64,000 nt of DNA from Streptomyces corallincola (GTDB lineage: Bacteria > Actinomycetota > Actinomycetes > Streptomycetales > Streptomycetaceae): contig NZ_JAHRXF010000019.1 of NCBI RefSeq assembly GCF_019104725.1, forward strand, positions 38,722 through 102,721, in the 5' to 3' direction. Every line of letters starts with the position of its first letter. The first letter of the stretch is position 1. Position numbers and translations under genes: made by a program. This document shows positions 8,521-16,974 of this stretch, piece after piece. The notes below the pieces were generated by a model. It ran no database searches. It had not been told where the DNA came from and saw only the letters and a list, made by a program, of their open reading frames with translations.

Positions 8521-9150
8521 TCAGGCGCCCCCGCTGACCCGGCCCTGGAGCAGCCGGGACAGCGCCGCGTGCACGTCGTCCAGGGAGCGTTCCGGCTGGA
8601 AGGACTGCCAGTCCAGCGCGGCCACCAGGACCATGCCGACCAGAGCCGCCGCCGTCAGCGGGATGTCGATCTCGTCGCTGAACTCCCCGGCCGCCACGCC
8701 CTCGCGCAGCACGTCCTCCACGACGGCGACGGCCTGACGGCGCACCACCATCAGCGTGGACTGCCAGGCGCGGTTGGTGCGCCACAGCTCCGCCACGTAG
8801 AGCTGGGTGAAGGCCGGATAGCGGTCGATGAAGACCAGTCCGGCGCGGACCATCGCGTCGAGCGCGTCCACCTTGCCGCCGCCCGCCGCCGCCGTCCGCT
8901 CGGCCGCCTCCCGCAGCGAGGCGGTGAGCAGACCCACGCCGTGCCGCAGCAGCTCCTCGAACAGCACCGACTTGCTGGCGAAGTTGTAGTAGACGGTGCC
9001 CTTCGCCACCCCGGCCCGCTCGGCGATCTCGTCCACCGTCGTGGCGGAGAAGCCCTGTTCGGCGATGAGCGTCACCGCCGCCTCGTAGAGCTTCTGCCGG
9101 GTTGCCTCGCGGCGCGTGCCGCCTCCGGACGCGGCCCTGCTCGTTTTCAT
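8521..9150 (-). CDS. TetR-family transcriptional regulator
   Basis: The 209-residue protein has an N-terminal TetR helix-turn-helix (about residues 14-60: TRQKLYEAAVTLIAEQGFSATTVDEIAERAGVAKGTVYYNF, written here in outline) and a C-terminal ligand/dimer domain. It is the third gene of a minus-strand unit after an ABC-type protein and a YhgE/Pip-type membrane protein, 74 bases behind the latter. A palindrome of TetR-operator type lies before the first gene (12079-12092), so autoregulation of the whole unit is the simplest reading. The inducer is unknown; regulators paired with membrane export proteins usually sense small hydrophobic molecules. Confidence 0.9.
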   Translation of the reverse strand: MKTSRAASGGGTRREATRQKLYEAAVTLIAEQGFSATTVDEIAERAGVAKGTVYYNFASKSVLFEELLRHGVGLLTASLREAAERTAAAGGGKVDALDAMVRAGLVFIDRYPAFTQLYVAELWRTNRAWQSTLMVVRRQAVAVVEDVLREGVAAGEFSDEIDIPLTAAALVGMVLVAALDWQSFQPERSLDDVHAALSRLLQGRVSGGA

Positions 9151-9224
9151 GGCCCCGATTCTCACAGGTGCGCGCGGGTGCCGGGGAGCCTCGGGGGGTA
9201 CGGGCGCGGTGGCGTCGCCGGGAA

Positions 9225-11309
9225 TCACAGGCTCAGCTCCGGGTGCAGCCGGTCCAGGGTCCACACCTGGCGGCGCCGGGCCGCCAGCGCGGTGAGCGCG
9301 AGGGCGCCCGCCGTGAACGCCGCCAGCACCGCGCACGCCTGCCACACCGGGCCGAGCCCGCCGCCCGTGATCAGCCGCCGCAGCGCCGCCACGACGTAGC
9401 TCATCGGCAGCAGCGGATGCAGGACGTTGAAGAAGCCGGGGCTCGTCCGCACCGGGTACGTGCCGCCCGCCGAGGTCAGCTGGAGCATCAGCAGGGCGAG
9501 CACCAGGATGCGCCCGGCCGCGCCGAAGCGGGCGTTCAGCCACTGCACGACGGCGGCGAAACAGGCCGCCACCAGGCAGAGGAAGCCGAGCGTCCCGGCG
9601 GTACGCGTCATCTCCAGGCCGATGGCGAAGTGGAGCACGGCCATCAGCGCGGCCGTCTGGAGCACGCCCACGGCGGCCACCGGCAGCCATCCGGCGAGCG
9701 CGATCCGCCGGGCCGGGGCACCGGCCGCGAGGGCGCGCCGGTTCAGCGGCTGGATCAGCATGTACGCCACCATCGCGCCCACCCACAGCGACAGCGGGAT
9801 GAAGTACGGGGCGAAACCGGTGCCGTAGTTGGACGCCGGGTGCAGATCGCGGGAGGCGAGCCGGACCGGGTCGGCCATCACACCGGTACGGGCGTCGCGC
9901 CGGGCACGGTCGTAGTCGGGGATCTTCCGGGCCCCGTCGTGCAGGCCGCCCGCGAGCTTCCCGGAGCCGTCGGCCAGTCTGTACAGCCCGCTGTGCAGGG
10001 TCGTGGCGCCGGTGGCGGCGGTGCCGATGCCCTTGTCCAGCGCGGTCGCCCCGGCGGAGGCGGTGCCCAGTCCGGTGTGCAGCCGCTTCGCCCCGGCGGC
10101 GACCCGCTGGGCGCCGGTGTTCAGCGCGTCGATCTTCTTCACCGCGTCCGCCACGTCCTCGTGCAGACGGGGTGCGCGGGCGGCGAGCGCGTCGGCCCGC
10201 TTCTGGAGCGTGCCGAGGTTCTCGCGCAGGGTGGCCAGGTCGCCGCCCTGGTCCGCGATCAGTGTGGTGAGGTCGTCCGCGACCGCCGCCGTGTCGGCCG
10301 CCGCCCGGCGGGCCTTGTCGAGGTCCGGGCAGGCCGGGTCGGGCAGCGGGGCGTCGGTGCAGCGGGCCGCGTAGACACCGTTGAGCGTGTCCAGGGCGGT
10401 GTGCGCGGTCTTCCTGGCGGTGGGCGCCAGCCGGACCAGGGTGCCCAGGTCGCGGCGGACCGCCCCGGCGGAGTCGGAGACCAGACGTGCGGCGTCCCCG
10501 ATGGTCTTCCGGTTGTCCTTGAGGAACGGGCCCGCCGTGGCGTACACACCGTCCACGGTCCGCGCCAGCGCCTGGGTACCGTCCGCGACCCGGCGGGAAC
10601 CGTCGGCCAGGTCGCCGGAACCGGTGTCGAGTTTCCGCAGCCCCTTGGAGAGCCGTCCGCTGCCGTCCTCGGCGTCCTTGAGGCCGTCGGCCAGGTCCCG
10701 CGAGCCGTTCTCGGCCTTCCCGATGCCGCCGCGGAGCCGGTCGGCGCCCTGGGCGGCCGTCAGCGTGCGGTCGTGCAGTGTGGCGAAGGAGACGTAGATC
10801 CGGTCCAGGAACGTACGGGACGCCCTGGTGGACGCGGCCGAGCGGATCTCGGCGAACACCGTGCGGGAGATCTGCCCGACGATGTAGTTGTTCGCGTCGT
10901 TCGTCCGCACCTGGAGCGCGCCGGTCTCCGGGTTCTCGCCCGCGCTGGAGGCGATACGGCTGCTGAAGTCCGACGGCATCGTGAGGGAGAGGTAGTAGCT
11001 GCCGTTCTCGACACCTCTGCGGGCATCGGCCGCCGAAACCTCGTGCCACTCGAACGTGTGACTGTCGCGCAGCCCGGCGACGAGATCGTCGCCCGCGTTC
11101 AGCCTTCGTCCGCCCGCCTCGGCACCCCTGTCGTCGTTCACCAGGGCCACGGGGATGCGGTCCAGGCGGCCGTACGGGTCCCAGAACGACCACAGATACA
11201 GCGCGCCGTAGAGCAGCGGGAGCAGCAGCAGCGCGACGAGGGCGGCGCGCGGCAGCCTGCCCCGCGCGAAACGCCGTAGCTCAAGCGCGGCGAGGCTGGG
11301 CGTGCGCAT
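9225..11309 (-). CDS. YhgE/Pip-family ABC-2-like membrane protein
   Basis: The 694-residue product matches the YhgE/Pip (phage infection protein) architecture: one N-terminal membrane helix (about 20-42) ending in YLWSFWDPYGRLDRIPVALVNDDRGA, a long extracytoplasmic region with glycine-containing amphipathic repeats (LADGSRRVADGTQAL type, about 190-450) likely to form an extended coiled coil, and a cluster of about five C-terminal membrane helices of the ABC-2 permease type (about 490-680). Bacillus and Lactococcus relatives act in phage adsorption or toxin export; the substrate here is unknown. The start overlaps the preceding ABC-type gene by 29 bases, indicating translational coupling. Confidence 0.88.
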   Translation of the reverse strand: MRTPSLAALELRRFARGRLPRAALVALLLLPLLYGALYLWSFWDPYGRLDRIPVALVNDDRGAEAGGRRLNAGDDLVAGLRDSHTFEWHEVSAADARRGVENGSYYLSLTMPSDFSSRIASSAGENPETGALQVRTNDANNYIVGQISRTVFAEIRSAASTRASRTFLDRIYVSFATLHDRTLTAAQGADRLRGGIGKAENGSRDLADGLKDAEDGSGRLSKGLRKLDTGSGDLADGSRRVADGTQALARTVDGVYATAGPFLKDNRKTIGDAARLVSDSAGAVRRDLGTLVRLAPTARKTAHTALDTLNGVYAARCTDAPLPDPACPDLDKARRAAADTAAVADDLTTLIADQGGDLATLRENLGTLQKRADALAARAPRLHEDVADAVKKIDALNTGAQRVAAGAKRLHTGLGTASAGATALDKGIGTAATGATTLHSGLYRLADGSGKLAGGLHDGARKIPDYDRARRDARTGVMADPVRLASRDLHPASNYGTGFAPYFIPLSLWVGAMVAYMLIQPLNRRALAAGAPARRIALAGWLPVAAVGVLQTAALMAVLHFAIGLEMTRTAGTLGFLCLVAACFAAVVQWLNARFGAAGRILVLALLMLQLTSAGGTYPVRTSPGFFNVLHPLLPMSYVVAALRRLITGGGLGPVWQACAVLAAFTAGALALTALAARRRQVWTLDRLHPELSL

Positions 11310-12048
11310 CGGGGGCGGTTCCCTTCGGGTGGTCCGGGGTGTCCGGATGGGTCGTGGTGTCCGGGCGGGCCGTGGAGAGGGCGCGGATGTCCGCCGGAGC
11401 GTCCCGGCAGACGGCCAGGACCGTGACGCCGGAGCGGGCCAGGGCGCCCAACAGCGCCCAGAGGTCGGCCCGTTCCCCGGCCGACAGCTTCAGATCGACG
11501 TCGTCCACGCCGAGCAGCCGGGGTCGCGTGAGCAGGGCCAGCGCGAGCGACAGCCGCAGCTCCTGCGGCCGTTCCAGATCCCGTACGGCCGTGCGGGCGC
11601 CCTTGGGCAGCGCGTCCGGGTCCAGACCGACCGCGGCCAGCGCGGCGTCCACCCGCTCGCGCGTCTCCCGCGCGCGCTCGGCGCGGGGCCGCGGCAGCGC
11701 GCGCGGGGTCCCGGTGAACCGGCGCAGGAGCAGCGCCTGTTCGCGCAGGTGCTCGCCGACGGTGAGGGCCGGTTCCAGGTCGGTGACCCCGGCGACGTTC
11801 GCCACCGAGGCCAGCCCGCGCACCCGGTGCATCCGCCGGGGAAGCTCCAGACCGTCGATCGCGGCGACCCCCTCGGTGGGCCGCATCCGCCCGGTGAGCG
11901 TGAGCAGCAGCGAGGTCCGGCCCGAGCCCGACGGCCCGGTGAGCGCGATCAGCTCCCCGGCCTCCGCGTCCAGGTCCACCCCCCGGAACGCGTACCCCCT
12001 CGGCCCCTTGAGCCCGAGTCCCCCGGCCGTGACGCGCACACCGTCCAC
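11281..12048 (-). CDS. Degenerate ABC-type ATP-binding protein
   Basis: The 255-residue product has the overall length and order of an ABC ATPase but altered catalytic motifs. The Walker A reads GPSGSGRTS (38-46) with Arg44 where Lys is invariant; the Q-loop Gln is replaced in SVANVAG (81-87); the LSGGQ signature is absent, ERPQELRLSLALAL standing in its place (159-172); the Walker B is LLGVDDVD (178-185) with Asp183 in place of the catalytic Glu; and the H-loop shows Cys214 where His is expected. It probably binds its YhgE-type partner but hydrolyses ATP weakly or not at all. The C-terminal 30 residues are Pro/Thr/His-rich. First gene of the operon. Confidence 0.85.
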   Translation of the reverse strand: MDGVRVTAGGLGLKGPRGYAFRGVDLDAEAGELIALTGPSGSGRTSLLLTLTGRMRPTEGVAAIDGLELPRRMHRVRGLASVANVAGVTDLEPALTVGEHLREQALLLRRFTGTPRALPRPRAERARETRERVDAALAAVGLDPDALPKGARTAVRDLERPQELRLSLALALLTRPRLLGVDDVDLKLSAGERADLWALLGALARSGVTVLAVCRDAPADIRALSTARPDTTTHPDTPDHPKGTAPDAHAQPRRA

Positions 12049-12078
12049 ACCGCCCCCTGTTGCGAACCGACGTATTGA

Positions 12079-12092
12079 ACTGACTGGTCAGT
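12079..12092. promoter_or_regulatory. TetR-type operator palindrome
   Basis: ACTGAC-TG-GTCAGT is a perfect inverted repeat (6-bp arms, 2-bp centre), 30 bases upstream of the ABC-type start at 12048. On the minus strand it lies just after a TTGCAC that could be a -35 element, so a bound regulator would block the promoter. The TetR protein of the same operon (8521-9150) is the natural candidate. Confidence 0.65.
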
Positions 12093-12216
12093 GCAAAAGT
12101 ATGCCCGGACCATGCGGCCGACGCAAAACCGCAGGTCGGATCGGATTGTCAGTGGCATACCGCACGATGAGCACATACGGCACCCGTGCCGTCACCCAGA
12201 CGACAGGAGGTTCGTC

Positions 12217-12795
12217 ATGGCCCACTCGTTCCCGGCCGCCCACCGGCGCCGTGCCACCGGCCCTGCCCCCTCACTGAACGGCCCCGCGAGCGATGTGCAC
12301 CCCGTGCTCCGCAGGACCACGGCCCCGCCCGCCGCTCTCGACCTGCTCGCCCAGGCCCGTGCGGGGCTGGAGGAGACCGAGCGCCTGGAAACCCCCAACG
12401 AGCGCTACGCGACGGCCCATCTGGCCGCGCTGCGCACCGCCGCCGCCGTGCTCGCCGCGCGCGGGCGGCCCGAGAGCAACCCGCGCCGCCGGGCCCGTAT
12501 CCGCAGCGCCTGGGAAGTGCTGCCCGAGATCGCGCCCGAACTGACCGAGTGGAGCGCCCTGTTCGCCTCCGGCGCCGCCCGCCGCGCCCGCGCAGAGGCG
12601 GGCATCCGGGGCGCGGCGGGCCGACGGGACGCCGACGACCTGATACGCGACGTGGGGATGTTCCTCCGCATCGTCGAGCGGATGCTGGTCCTCCAGCCGG
12701 TCCTGCCGCCGCCCCGGCAGGAGAAGCGCGAGGGCGAACGGCCGGGCGGGGACTCCGGCGCGGGGGAGGGACGGGGGCTGCCGGACGCGGGGTGA
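12217..12795 (+). CDS. SAV_6107-type HEPN domain protein
   Basis: The 192-residue, almost entirely helical product contains the conserved ALDLLAQARAGLEE...NERYATAHLAALRTAAAVLAARGRP block (about residues 35-90) and a second helical block around residues 105-160, as in the SAV_6107 group of actinobacterial HEPN proteins. HEPN proteins are often RNases or toxin partners, but no clear nuclease RxxxxxH motif is obvious here, so activity is uncertain. The ATG at 12217 follows an ideal AGGAGG at 12205-12210. It diverges from the ABC/YhgE/TetR operon. The 245 bases after it hold no recognisable gene. Confidence 0.78.
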   Translation: MAHSFPAAHRRRATGPAPSLNGPASDVHPVLRRTTAPPAALDLLAQARAGLEETERLETPNERYATAHLAALRTAAAVLAARGRPESNPRRRARIRSAWEVLPEIAPELTEWSALFASGAARRARAEAGIRGAAGRRDADDLIRDVGMFLRIVERMLVLQPVLPPPRQEKREGERPGGDSGAGEGRGLPDAG

Positions 12796-13040
12796 GGAGG
12801 ACGGGAGTGCGGGATCGGGGTGCGGGGCGGGAGTCGGCAGCCGTGCGGTGCGCCGTGGCTCCGTCCCGCGCCCCCCTCCGGGTGGGCGCCGTAAGCCCGT
12901 TCCCCGCCCCGTCCCGTGCCCGTCCGGCGCCCGCGTCCCGAGCCGTGAGACGGGGCGGGGTCGCGGTGAGCTGCGGCGGGGCGCAGGCCATAGGGTGGGG
13001 CCCGCCGGAAGTCTGCCGTCCCGCCGAGGAGTCACCTGCC

Positions 13041-13811
13041 GTGTCGGACCCGATGCGCCCCCGCGCCTCCCTGCGTACCGCCGTGGTCTGGGACGTTCTG
13101 AGCGACGCCCTGGAGCGGCGGGTCAAGGCCACCGGACGCGACGCGCTCGACGTGCTCGACACCGGCGGCGGCAGCGGCAACTTCGCCGTCCCGCTCGCCC
13201 GGCTCGGCCACCGGGTCACCGTCGTCGATCCCAGCCCCAACGCGTTGTTCGCGCTGGAGCGCCGGGCCGCCGAGGCGGACGTCGCGGACCGCGTCCGGGG
13301 TGTGCAGGGCGACGCCCTCGGGCTGTTCGACGTGGCCGAGCGCGGCGGGTACGACGCGGTGCTCTGCCACGGCGTGCTGGAGTACGTGGACGACCCCGGA
13401 GCGGGCCTCCGCAACGCGGTCGCCGCGCTCCGCCCCGGCGGGGTGCTCAGCCTGCTCGCCGCCGGACTCGGCGGCGCCGTCCTCGCCCGCGCCCTCGCCG
13501 GTCACTTCACCGAGGCCCGCCAGGCCCTCGGCGACCCCGAGGGCCGCTGGGGCACCGGCGACCCGATGCCCCGCCGGTTCACCGCCGAGCAGCTCACCGC
13601 GCTGGCCGAGCGCGCGGGTCTCACCGTCGGTGCCGTGCACGGCGTACGGGTCTTCGCGGACCTCGTCCCCGGCGTCTTGGTGGACACCGAGCCCGGCGCG
13701 CTGGACGCCCTTCTCAAGCTGGAGGCGGCGGCGGCCGAACTGCCCGCCTTCCACTCCGTCGCCACCCAGCTGCATGTGCTGGGTGAGGCGCGAGCGGCCG
13801 AAGGGGCCTGA
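13041..13811 (+). CDS. SAM-dependent methyltransferase
   Basis: The 256-residue product has a class I methyltransferase fold: motif I VLDTGGGSGNFAVPLARLG (about 38-56), motif II VTVVDPSPNA, an acidic loop QGDALGLFDVAE and motif IV YDAVLCHGVLEYVDDP (about 108-123), then RPGGVLSLLA. Proteins of this kind are SmtA/UbiE-like; the substrate cannot be told from sequence. The GTG at 13041 follows GAGGAG at 13025-13030. The upstream open frame is GC-rich chance reading frame without domain content. The 275 bases downstream contain only the promoter of the next gene. Confidence 0.88.
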   Translation: MSDPMRPRASLRTAVVWDVLSDALERRVKATGRDALDVLDTGGGSGNFAVPLARLGHRVTVVDPSPNALFALERRAAEADVADRVRGVQGDALGLFDVAERGGYDAVLCHGVLEYVDDPGAGLRNAVAALRPGGVLSLLAAGLGGAVLARALAGHFTEARQALGDPEGRWGTGDPMPRRFTAEQLTALAERAGLTVGAVHGVRVFADLVPGVLVDTEPGALDALLKLEAAAAELPAFHSVATQLHVLGEARAAEGA

Positions 13812-14007
13812 CACACCCCGGCTGCCGCCAAGGATCAGGCACACGGCAGCACATGGAGTACGCCACAAGCCCCCCGAACGGGCGGTTTGCGCCGTATGAT
13901 CGAGGGACACCGTCCGGCATGACGGGCCAGCCGCAGGGGAATGGAGATCTCAAGCGAGCCGGACCTGTCATGACGGGTTCCGGTTGGCCTATCGGCGTAG
14001 GGGCGGG

Positions 14008-14036
14008 TTTCACGGGGGCGATTCCCTGCCTATCCT
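14008..14036 (+). promoter_or_regulatory. Probable promoter of the DUF3040 gene
   Basis: TTTCAC (14008-14013), a 17-base spacer and TATCCT (14031-14036) lie 50 bases before the GTG at 14087, in a region that is slightly less GC-rich than its surroundings. Inferred from match and spacing only. Confidence 0.45.
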
Positions 14037-14086
14037 GAAGGGACCCCCCAGGGTCGCCCCGGCGACTGCACGATGAGGAGGACTCC

Positions 14087-14473
14087 GTGCCGCTCTCGGA
14101 GCACGAGCAGCGCATGCTTGAGCAGATGGAGCGAGCGCTCTACGCCGAAGATCCCAAGTTCGCGTCCGCGCTGGAGGGCAGCGGCCTGCGGACGTACACG
14201 CGGCGCCGGGTCTACCAGGCGGTCGCGGGATTTCTCGTGGGTATCGCGCTCCTCATGGCCGGCATGGTCGCGCAGCAGATCTGGATCAGTGTCGTCGGCT
14301 TCCTCGTCATGCTGGGCTGCGCCGTTCTCGCCATCACCGGCTGGCGCAGGGCACCCAAGCCGGGCGAACAGCCCGCGGCGGGCCCCGCACGCCGCCAGCC
14401 CCGCCAGAAGCGCTCGATGATGGACCGCATCGAACAGCGCTGGCAGCGCCGCCGCGACGAACAGGGCCGCTGA
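14087..14473 (+). CDS. DUF3040 membrane protein
   Basis: The 128-residue protein begins with the DUF3040 signature MPLSEHEQRMLEQMERALYAEDPKFA, then two adjacent membrane helices (about residues 42-60 and 63-83) and a basic, glutamine/arginine-rich tail (RRQPRQKRSMMDRIEQRWQ). Members are widespread next to the actinobacterial division cluster, including mycobacteria; function is not established. A GAGGAGG ribosome site (14074-14080) supports the GTG at 14087. A terminator hairpin follows. Confidence 0.9.
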   Translation: MPLSEHEQRMLEQMERALYAEDPKFASALEGSGLRTYTRRRVYQAVAGFLVGIALLMAGMVAQQIWISVVGFLVMLGCAVLAITGWRRAPKPGEQPAAGPARRQPRQKRSMMDRIEQRWQRRRDEQGR

Positions 14474-14528
14474 CAGCAGCCCGTCCCCAGCGGGGCCACG
14501 GGACGCGACACGAACCGCAGCACACCGG

Positions 14529-14560
14529 AAGGGGCGGTCACCGCGAGGTGACCGCCCCTT
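14529..14560. terminator. Bidirectional terminator hairpin
   Basis: A 14-bp perfect stem (AAGGGGCGGTCACC with its complement) closes a four-base loop GCGA between the convergent DUF3040 and transglutaminase genes. The A/T ends give short U runs on both strands. Confidence 0.85.
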
Positions 14561-14579
14561 CCCGTGCGCCCGCCGCCGC

Positions 14580-16958
14580 TCAGCCCCGCTGGCCGGACGC
14601 CCGGCGCGGTACCGGCCGCAGCGCCGCGAGGCGCTCGCGGAACCCCCTCCGGCGCACCGACAGCGACCACACCAGCCGTACGGCCGAGCGCGGGAGGAAC
14701 CGGGCCCGCAACCGGGTCCGGCCGCTCACCGAGGCGCTCAGCGCCGCGACCGCCCGGCGCACGTCCTCCGCCACCCCCGGCGCCGGACGCGGCCGGGGCG
14801 CGTACAGCACCTGCTCCACCGCGTCCGCCACCCGGTGCACGCACGCACCGGCCGCCGCGTCCAGCCGGCCCCACGCCACCAGCCGCTCCGCCGTCGCCCT
14901 CGGCGTCAGCGCGTCGTCCGGCGGCAGACCGAGGTCCCAGGCACTGTCCGTCAGCTCCCGCCAGGCCGCCAGCACATGCCTGGCGATGCCCTCCTCGGTC
15001 CGCCCGTGCCCGCCGAGCCGCGCCCCGCGGGCCCGCGCCCGCCACAGCATCGGCGTCAGCGGCAGCGCCAGCAGGACCAGCGCGGCGAGCGCCGCCAGCG
15101 CCACCCAGGGCCACGGACCCGTGCCCCCGCCGCCGCCCGCCGAGGGCACTGCGGCCGCCGTGCTCGCGCACGCGTCCGGGTCGTGTGCCCCCACGCACTC
15201 CCGGCCCGCCGAGGCCGACGCCGACGGCGCCGACGACGCGCCCCGCGACGGCAGCTCCGGGTCGGGTCGGCTGGAACCGGTCGCGTCCGGGACCGTGTAC
15301 GCCGGGACGGTGCCCCGCGTCGGGGTCGGCTCGAACCGCGTCCAGCCCACGCCCTGGAAGTACAGCTCCGGCCAGGCGTGCGCGTCCTTCAGGCTCACCG
15401 ACACCGTGCCGTCGCTCTGCGGGGTGCCCGGCGCGAACCCCACCGCGACCCGCGCCGGAATGCCCAGCGTCCGCGCCATCGCCGCCATCGAGAACGCGAA
15501 GTGGACACAGAAACCCTGCTTCGCCTTGAGGAAGTTGGCGATCGCGTCCGGGCCGCGCCCGACCCGCACCTGGGTGTCGTACTGGAAGCCGCCCGACACC
15601 GCGAACCAGTCCTGGAGCTTCACCGCCTGCTCGTAGTGGTTCGTCGCGCCGCCGGTGACCTCGCGGGCGGTGCGCGCCACCACGGCGGGCAGCCGGGACG
15701 GGACCTTGGTGAACGCCCGGGTCAGCGCCGCCGGTGCGGGCGGCGCGTCCGCGAGCTGCCGGGCCGTCGGCCGCACGTCCAGGCTGCTGACCTCGTACGA
15801 CATGCCCCGCGTGGTCTGGCCCCGGTTGCCGATCAGCGTCATGATGCCCGGCTGGTAGCGCCAGTTCCCGTCCACGCGCACCCCGCTCGGCGGGTACGGC
15901 ATCGGCAGCCAGTCCTGGGCGTACCACTGGGCCGCCGCGATCTTCGTACGGACCGTGACCCGCCGGACGTCCGGGGCGAGGCCCACCGGGTCGGGGAAGC
16001 GGTCCGGCACGTCCACCCGGCTCTGCGCGGACGGCTGCCAGGTCGTGCCGTCGAAGTCGTCCAGCGACACGATCCGCAGATACAGGTCCGACAGGTCGTC
16101 GTCGCTGGTCCGCAGCGACAGCACCTGACGGTCCGTCTGCGCGTTCAGACTGTCCCGCAGCGACACCAGCGGATTGACCGCCGAGATCCCGTCGCCGTCC
16201 CGGTTCGCCGCGACCCCGCCACGGCCCACCGAGTCCAGCAGCCCCCCGGACATCGCGGGCAGCACCAGCGGCACCACCAGGGCCAGGCCCAGCGCCACCG
16301 CGCCGATCCGCCGCCCGGTGCGCACCGGAGCCGCCGCGCCGCCCGGACCGCCCGTCCGGGCCGGGCCGCCGAACACCCGGCCCCACTGGGCGAGCCGGTC
16401 CCGGCCCTCAGCGAGCAGCAGCATCAGATAACCGGCCGCCGCCACCAGGAACCACAGCCAGTCCGCCGCGCCGTCCGCCAGGCCCGCCGCCACCGAGTAC
16501 AGCGCCAGCAGCGGCAGCCCCGCGGGCGCCGCACTGCGGTACGTCACCGCCAGCGCGTCCACCAGCAGCCCGATCAGCAGCACTCCGCCGACCAGCATCA
16601 GCCGTATGCCGTTGGTCAGCGGTGCCGGTATGGCGTACTGCTTCACGTCCGTGCCGCCCTGCCGGAACAGGTCCGCGAAGTGCCCCAGCGCGTCCGGGCC
16701 CGGCAGGATCCCCGCGACGGCCTCCTTGTGGGCGAAGACCAGGGTCAGCAGCAGCACGCTCACCACCGCCTGCGCCGCCACCGTCAGCAGCCGGGCCAGC
16801 GGTACCCGCCGGGCCGCCGCGCCCACACCGGTCTGACAGGCGACCAGCAGCACCGCCTGGACCAGCCAGGTCGGCCGGTCCACCAGTGGCAGCAGCGCGC
16901 ACCCGGCCATCAGGGTGGCCGCCGCCGCGCACAGCGCCAGCCGCGCCCGCCCGCTCAT
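14580..16958 (-). CDS. DUF3488/transglutaminase-like membrane protein
   Basis: The 792-residue product has about six N-terminal membrane helices (roughly 5-230, DUF3488 region), a large extracytoplasmic transglutaminase-like domain, one further helix near residue 620 and a cytoplasmic C-terminal DUF4129-like tail. The catalytic triad can be seen: Cys in KAKQGFCVHFAFSMA, His in DAHAWPEL and an acidic residue in WTRFEPTP. Such proteins occur with MoxR ATPase and DUF58 protein as a unit, as here, and are thought to act in envelope maturation; the substrate is unknown. The gene starts 16 bases after the DUF58 stop. Confidence 0.92.
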   Translation of the reverse strand: MSGRARLALCAAAATLMAGCALLPLVDRPTWLVQAVLLVACQTGVGAAARRVPLARLLTVAAQAVVSVLLLTLVFAHKEAVAGILPGPDALGHFADLFRQGGTDVKQYAIPAPLTNGIRLMLVGGVLLIGLLVDALAVTYRSAAPAGLPLLALYSVAAGLADGAADWLWFLVAAAGYLMLLLAEGRDRLAQWGRVFGGPARTGGPGGAAAPVRTGRRIGAVALGLALVVPLVLPAMSGGLLDSVGRGGVAANRDGDGISAVNPLVSLRDSLNAQTDRQVLSLRTSDDDLSDLYLRIVSLDDFDGTTWQPSAQSRVDVPDRFPDPVGLAPDVRRVTVRTKIAAAQWYAQDWLPMPYPPSGVRVDGNWRYQPGIMTLIGNRGQTTRGMSYEVSSLDVRPTARQLADAPPAPAALTRAFTKVPSRLPAVVARTAREVTGGATNHYEQAVKLQDWFAVSGGFQYDTQVRVGRGPDAIANFLKAKQGFCVHFAFSMAAMARTLGIPARVAVGFAPGTPQSDGTVSVSLKDAHAWPELYFQGVGWTRFEPTPTRGTVPAYTVPDATGSSRPDPELPSRGASSAPSASASAGRECVGAHDPDACASTAAAVPSAGGGGGTGPWPWVALAALAALVLLALPLTPMLWRARARGARLGGHGRTEEGIARHVLAAWRELTDSAWDLGLPPDDALTPRATAERLVAWGRLDAAAGACVHRVADAVEQVLYAPRPRPAPGVAEDVRRAVAALSASVSGRTRLRARFLPRSAVRLVWSLSVRRRGFRERLAALRPVPRRASGQRG

Positions 16959-16974
16959 CGCCCTGCCCCCGCGC

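Noticed and set aside
9102..11279. Very long open frame on the plus strand (725 codons) opposite the YhgE gene
   Set aside because: It is antisense to a well-supported gene, is Gln/Arg/Gly/Pro-rich without domain motifs and has the usual shadow-frame composition of high-GC DNA. The same applies to the long antisense frames over ileS, dnaE and the transglutaminase gene.
9225..11309. YhgE/Pip gene taken as a phage defence or phage receptor system
   Set aside because: The family name recalls phage infection in Lactococcus, but nothing else of a defence system is present; the neighbours only support an export-like unit.
12217..12795. HEPN protein taken as a toxin of a toxin-antitoxin pair
   Set aside because: No adjacent small antitoxin (MNT or other) is visible and no clear RxxxxxH nuclease motif was found.
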